Shown: piece by piece, positions 55,823 to 61,148 of the stretch | Layout: every line of letters starts with the position of its first letter | Numbering within the stretch: the stretch's first letter is position 1 | DNA from: Saccoglossus kowalevskii | Lineage: Eukaryota > Hemichordata > Enteropneusta > Harrimaniidae | Assembly (NCBI RefSeq): GCF_000003605.2 | Contig: NW_003144698.1 | Location: 1 to 61,148, forward strand | Length of the DNA: 61,148 bases | Direction of reading: 5' to 3' | Made by a program: the position numbers and the translations under genes | The notes under the pieces: generated by a model | What the model was told of the DNA's origin: nothing | Databases searched by the model: none | Seen by the model: the letters and a program-made list of their open reading frames with translations, nothing else

Positions 55823-58800
55823 TCTACGCCCAAATCAGTCTATTCATATCTATATTTATATGGATAATACCACAGAGGCATGGGAATGTCATGGGAATGA
55901 CAATAATCACCTCCCTGTGTTTTAATGGTCTACCCCTAAATCAGTCTATTCATATCTATATTTATAAGGATAATACCAAAGAGGCATGGGTATGTCATGG
56001 GAATGACAATAATCACCTCCCTGTGTTATAATGGTCTACCCCTAAATCAGTCTATTCATATCTATATTTATATGGATAATACCACAGAGGCATGGGAATG
56101 TCATGGGAATGACAATAATCACCTCCCTGTGTTCTAATGGTCTACCCCTAAATCAGTCTATTCATATCTATATTTATATGGATAATACCACAGAGGCATG
56201 GGAATGTCATGGGAATGACAATAATCACCTCCCTGTGTTTTAATGGTCTACCCCTAAATCAGTCTATTCATATCTATATTTATAAGGATAATACCATAGA
56301 GGCATGGGAATGTCATGGGAATGACAATAATCACCTCCCTGTGTTTTAATGGTCTACCCCTAAATCAGTCTATTCATATCTATATTTATATGGATAATAC
56401 CACAGAGGCATGGGAATGTCATGGGAATGACAATAATCACCTCCCTGTGTTTTAATGGTCTACCCCTAAATCAGTCTATTCATATCTATATTTATATGGA
56501 TAATACCATAGAGGCACGGGAATGTCATGGGAATGACAATAATCACCTCCCTGTGTTCTAATGGTCTACCCCTAAATCAGTCTATTCATATCTATATTTA
56601 TATGGATAATACCACAGAGGCATGGGAATGTCATGGGAATGACAATAATCACCTCCCTGTGTTTTAATGGTCTACCCCTAAATCAGTCTATTCATATCTA
56701 TATTTATAAGGATAATACCATAGAGGCATGGGAATGTCATGGGAATGACAATAATCACCTCCCTGTGTTTTAATGGTCTACCCCTAAATCAGTCTATTCA
56801 TATCTATATTTATATGGATAATACCAAAGAGGCATGGGAATGTCATGGGAATGACAATAATCACCTCCCTGTGTTCTAATGGTCTACCCCTAAATCAGTC
56901 TATTCATATCTATATTTATAAGGATAATACCATAGAGGCATGGGAATGTCATGGGAATGACAATAATCACCTCCCTGTGTTTTAATGGTCTACCCCTAAA
57001 TCAGTCTATTCATATCTATATTTATATGGATAATACCAAAGAGGCACGGGAATGTCATGGGAATGACAATAATCACCTCCCTGTGTTCTAATGGTCTACC
57101 CCTAAATCAGTCTATTCATATCTATATTTATATGGATAATACCACAGAGGCATGGGAATGTCATGGGAATGACAATAATCACCTCCCTGTGTTTTAATGG
57201 TCTACCCCTAAATCAGTCTATTCATATCTATATTTATATGGATAATACCAAAGAGGCATGGGAATGTCATGGGAATGACAATAATCACCTCCCTGTGTTT
57301 TAATGGTCTACCCCTAAATCAGTCTATTCATATCTATATTTATATGGATAATACCAAAGAGGCATGGGAATGTCATGGGAATGACAATAATCACCTCCCT
57401 GTGTTTTAATGGTCTACCCCTAAATCAGTCTATTCATATCTATATTTATATGGATAATACCAAAGAGGCATGGGAATGTCATGGGAATGACAATAATCAC
57501 CTCCCTGTGTTTTAATGGTCTACCCCTAAATCAGTCTATTCATATCTATATTTATATGGATAATACCAAAGAGGCATGGGAATGTCATGGGAATGACAAT
57601 AATCACCTCCCTGTGTTCTAATGGTCTACCCCTAAATCAGTCTATTCATATCTATATTTATATGGATAATACCAAAGAAGCATGGGAATGTCATGGGAAT
57701 GACAATAATCACCTCCCTGTGTTTTAATGGTCTACCCCTAAATCAGTCTATTCATATCTATATTTATATGGATAATACCAAAGAGGCATGGGAATGTCAT
57801 GGGAATGACAATAATCACCTCCCTGTGTTTTAATGGTCTACCCCTAAATCAGTCTATTCATATCTATATTTATATGGATAATACCAAAGAGGCATGGGAA
57901 TGTCATGGGAATGACAATAATCACCTCCCTGTGTTCTAATGGTCTACCCCTAAATCAGTCTATTCATATCTATATTTATATGGATAATACCAAAGAGGCA
58001 TGGGAATGTCATGGGAATGACAATAATCACCTCCCTGTGTTTTAATGGTCTACCCCTAAATCAGTCTATTCATATCTATATTTATATGGATAATACCAAA
58101 GAGGCATGGGAATGTCATGGGAATGACAATAATCACCTCCCTGTGTTCTAATGGTCTACCCCTAAATCAGTCTATTCATATCTATATTTATATGGATAAT
58201 ACCAAAGAGGCATGGGAATGTCATGGGAATGACAATAATCACCTCCCTGTGTTCTAATGGTCTACCCCTAAATCAGTCTATTCATATCTATATTTATAAG
58301 GATAATACCAAAGAGGCATGGGTATGTCATGGGAATGACAATAATCACCTCCCTGTGTTCTAATGGTCTACCCCTAAATCAGTCTATTCATATCTATATT
58401 TATATGGATAATACCACAGAGGCATGGGAATGTCATGGGAATGACAATAATCACCTCCCTGTGTTCTAATGGTCTACCCCTAAATCAGTCTATTCATATC
58501 TATATTTATATGGATAATACCAAAGAGGCATGGGAATGTCATGGGAATGACAATAATCACCTCCCTGTGTTTTAATGGTCTACCCCTAAATCAGTCTATT
58601 CATATCTATATTTATAAGGATAATACCAAAGAGGCATGGGAATGTCATGGGAATGACAATAATCACCTCCCTGTGTTCTAATGGTCTACCCCTAAATCAG
58701 TCTATTCATATCTATATTTATATGGATAATACCAAAGAGGCATGGGAATGTCATGGGAATGACAATAATCACCTCCCTGTGTTCTAATGGTCTACCCCTA

Positions 58801-59409
58801 AATCAGTCTATTCATATCTATATTTATATGGATAATACCAAAGAGGCATGGGAATGTCATGGGAATGACAATAATCACCTCCCTGTGTTCTAATGGTCTA
58901 CCCCTAAATCAGTCTATTCATATCTATATTTATATGGATAATAACATAGAGGCACGGGAATGTCATGGGAATGACAATAATCACCTCCCTGTGTTCTAAT
59001 GGTCTACCCCTAAATCAGTCTATTCATATCTATATTTATATGGATAATACCATAGAGGCACGGGAATGTCATGGGAATGACAATAATCACCTCCCTGTGT
59101 TCTAATGGTCTACCTCTAAATCAGTCTATTCATATCTATATTTATATGGATAATACCACAGAGGCACGGGAATGTCATGGGAATGACAATAATCACCTCC
59201 CTGTGTTCTAATGGTCTACCCCTAAATCAGTCTATTCATATCTATATTTATATGGATAATACCATAGAGGCATGGGTATGTCATGGGAATGACAATAATC
59301 ACCTCCCTGTGTTCTAATGGTCTACCCCTAAATCAGTCTATTCATATCTATATTTATATGGATAATACCACAGAGGCACGGGAATGTCATGGGAATGACA
59401 ATAATCACC

Positions 59410-59585
59410 TCCCTGTGTTTCTAATGGTCTACCCCTAAATCAGTCTATTCATATCTATATTTAATATGGATAAATAACCATAGAGGCATGGATATGTCAT
59501 GGGAATTGACAATAATCACCTCCCTGTGTTTTAAATGGTCTTACCCCTAATCAGTCTATTCATATCCTATATTTTATATGGATAA
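59410..59585. other. Indel cluster 7
   Basis: GTGTTTCTAATGG, TTTAATATGGATAAATAACC, GGAATTGAC, TTTTAAATGGTCTTACCCC, CCCCTAATCAG and ATCCTATATTTTATATGG: mostly one-base insertions. Confidence 0.7.
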
Positions 59586-60635
59586 TACCATAGAGGCATG
59601 GGAATGTCATGGGAATGACAATAATCACCTCCCTGTGTTTTAATGGTCTACCTTTAAACCAGTCTATTCATATCTATATTTATATGGATAATACCATAGA
59701 GGCATGGGAATGTCATGGGAATGACAATAATCACCTCCCTGTGTTTTAATGGTCTACCCCTAAATCAGTCTATTCATATCTATATTTATATGGATAATAC
59801 CATAGAGGCATGGGAATGTCATGGGAATGACAATAATCACCTCCCTGTGTTTTAATGGTCTACCCCTAAACCAGTCTATTCATATCTATATTTATATGGA
59901 TAATACCAAAGAGGCATGGGAATGTCATGGGAATGACAATAATCACCTCCCTGTGTTTTAATGGTCTACCCCTAAATCAGTCTATTCATATCTATATTTA
60001 TATGGATAATACCATAGAGGCATGGGAATGTCATGGGAATGACAATAATCACCTCCCTGTGTTTTAATGGTCTACCCCTAAATCAGTCTATTCATATCTA
60101 TATTTATATGGATAATACCACAGAGGCATGGGAATGTCATGGGAATGACAATAATCACCTCCCTGTGTTTTAATGGTCTACCCCTAAATCAGTCTATTCA
60201 TATCTATATTTATATGGATAATACCATAGAGGCATGGGAATGTCATGGGAATGACAATAATCACCTCCCTGTGTTTTAATGGTCTACCCCTAAATCAGTC
60301 TATTCATATCTATATTTATAAGGATAATACCATAGAGGCATGGGAATGTCATGGGAATGACAATAATCACCTCCCTGTGTTTTAATGGTCTACCCCTAAA
60401 TCAGTCTATTCATATCTATATTTATAAGGATAATACCATAGAGGCATGGGAATGTCATGGGAATGACAATAATCACCTCCCTGTGTTTTAATGGTCTACC
60501 CCTAAATCAGTCTATTCATATCTATATTTATAAGGATAATACCATAGAGGCATGGGAATGTCATGGGAATGACAATAATCACCTCCCTGTGTTTTAATGG
60601 TCTACCCCTAAATCAGTCTATTCATATCTATATTT

Positions 60636-61148
60636 ATATGGATAATTCCAAAGAGGCATGGGAATGTCATGGGAATGACAATAATCAACTCCCTGTGTTT
60701 TAATGGTCTACCCCTAAATCAGTCTATTCATATCTATATTTATATGGATAATACCATAGAGGCATGGGTATGTCATGGGAATGACAATAATCACCTCCCT
60801 GTGTTCTAATGGTCTGCCCCTAAATCAGTCTATTCATATCTATATTTATATGGATAATACCAAAGAGGCATGGGAATGTCATGGGAATGACAATAATCAC
60901 CTCCCTGTGTTCTAATGGTCTACCCCTAAATCAGTCTATTCTTATCTATATTTATATGGATAATACCACAGAGGCATGGGAATGTCATGGGAATGACAGT
61001 AATCACCTCCCTGTGTTCTAATGGTCTACCCCTAAATCAGTCTATTCATATCTATATTTATATGGGTAATACCACAGAGGCATGGGAATGTCATGGGAAT
61101 GACAATAATCACCTCCCTATGTTTTAATGGTCTACCCCTAAATCAGTG
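60636..61148 (+). repeat. Higher-order block A, copy 3 (partial, runs off the window)
   Basis: From ATAATTCC to the window end, the marker order equals 37290-37802 with a constant offset of 23,346 bp. This includes the rare AATCAACTCC, TCTGCCCC, TTCTTATC, CAGTAATCACC and TATATGGGTAATACC variants. The last bases, CAGTG, depart from the expected CAGTCT, but only one base differs before the end. Confidence 0.85.

Larger units (their letters stand above)
55640..55835. other. Mosaic, low-reliability segment around the lac-like pieces
   Basis: Besides the two lac-like pieces there are TATTTTATATGG, AATTACCATAAGG and CTATATTATATGG indels and a junction CATCTACGCCCAAATCAG that blends vector-like and satellite bases. 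Monomers on both sides return to normal. Confidence 0.8.
309..61148 (+). repeat. Giant satellite array, 106 bp monomer, about 573-574 copies
   Basis: Every line after about 309 is the same unit in the same orientation. A typical clean copy spans 1286-1391, starting AATGGTCTACCCCTAAATCA and ending CACCTCCCTGTGTTTT. The first AATGGTC is at 334 and the last at 61126; the distance is 573 periods plus 54 nt, and the excess is explained by two 40 bp insertions, two 11 bp deletions and scattered small indels. Consensus GC is 38/106. Most monomers differ from the consensus at only a few positions. Recurrent variable sites are: A/T/C in CCA[A/T/C]AGAG, T/C in GTGTT[T/C]TAATGG, A/T in GGG[A/T]ATG, A/T in TTC[A/T]TATC, T/A in TATA[T/A]GG, T/C in AAA[T/C]CAG, and A/G in TCT[A/G]CCCC. 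The array is unbroken to the window edge. I do not recognise this satellite family. It contains no genes, transposons or unrelated inserts, apart from the lac-like fragments near 55.7 kb. Confidence 0.98.

Noticed and set aside
309-61148. CRISPR array
   Set aside because: The repeats are contiguous 106 bp units with no unique spacers, and the flanking gene is eukaryotic with introns.
309-61148. Centromeric CENP-B box in the monomer
   Set aside because: No segment resembles the CENP-B box core (TTCG...CGGG), and the consensus has no CpG at all. A centromeric role cannot be excluded but nothing in the sequence shows it.
309-61148. Hammerhead-type ribozyme in the satellite
   Set aside because: Tandem satellites sometimes carry hammerheads, so I looked for the CUGAUGA core and GAAA partner. 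Neither appears in the monomer consensus.

Overview
The window is a giant satellite-DNA array attached to a small piece of an animal-type, intron-containing gene. Positions 1-302 hold two exons, separated by a 120 bp GT-AG intron, of a homologue of isoamyl acetate-hydrolysing esterase (IAH1; SGNH/GDSL hydrolase). This rests on recalled similarity to animal IAH1 proteins, not on a search. The spliceosomal introns and the IAH1-like protein point to a eukaryote, most likely a metazoan. I cannot name the species.

From about 309 to the last base (61148), everything is one head-to-tail tandem repeat with a 106 bp monomer, about 36% GC, no CpG in the consensus and one orientation throughout. There are about 573-574 monomers. 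The array starts only about 6 nt after the splice donor of the second exon, so it lies in the following intron of the esterase gene (if the assembly is right). It does not end inside the window. No other gene, RNA gene, transposon or CRISPR is visible. All long reading frames are chance products of the repeat: 106 is not a multiple of 3, so the frame changes each monomer and stops recur.

The monomer has internal structure. It holds an 11 bp tandem duplication (CATGGGAATGT/CATGGGAATGA). It has a perfect 6 bp hairpin, TGTCAT-GGGA-ATGACA, whose loop would be a GNRA tetraloop in sense RNA. It also has a second, AT-rich dyad and a minus-strand TATAAATA. A handful of variable positions recur across monomers and act as haplotype markers. 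They reveal higher-order organisation: tandem 7-mer (742 bp), 5-mer (530 bp) and 2-mer (212 bp) units, and blocks of 0.3-1.2 kb repeated 9-35 kb apart. Two 40 bp sub-monomer duplications and two 11 bp collapses use the internal repeats as breakpoints.

Assembly caveats matter. Nine short segments carry clusters of single-base indels unlike the rest of the array. One of them (55.64-55.84 kb) contains two fragments of the E. coli lac promoter/lacZ leader, as carried by common cloning vectors, at nearly the native lac spacing. The array length and long-range order should therefore be treated as provisional.
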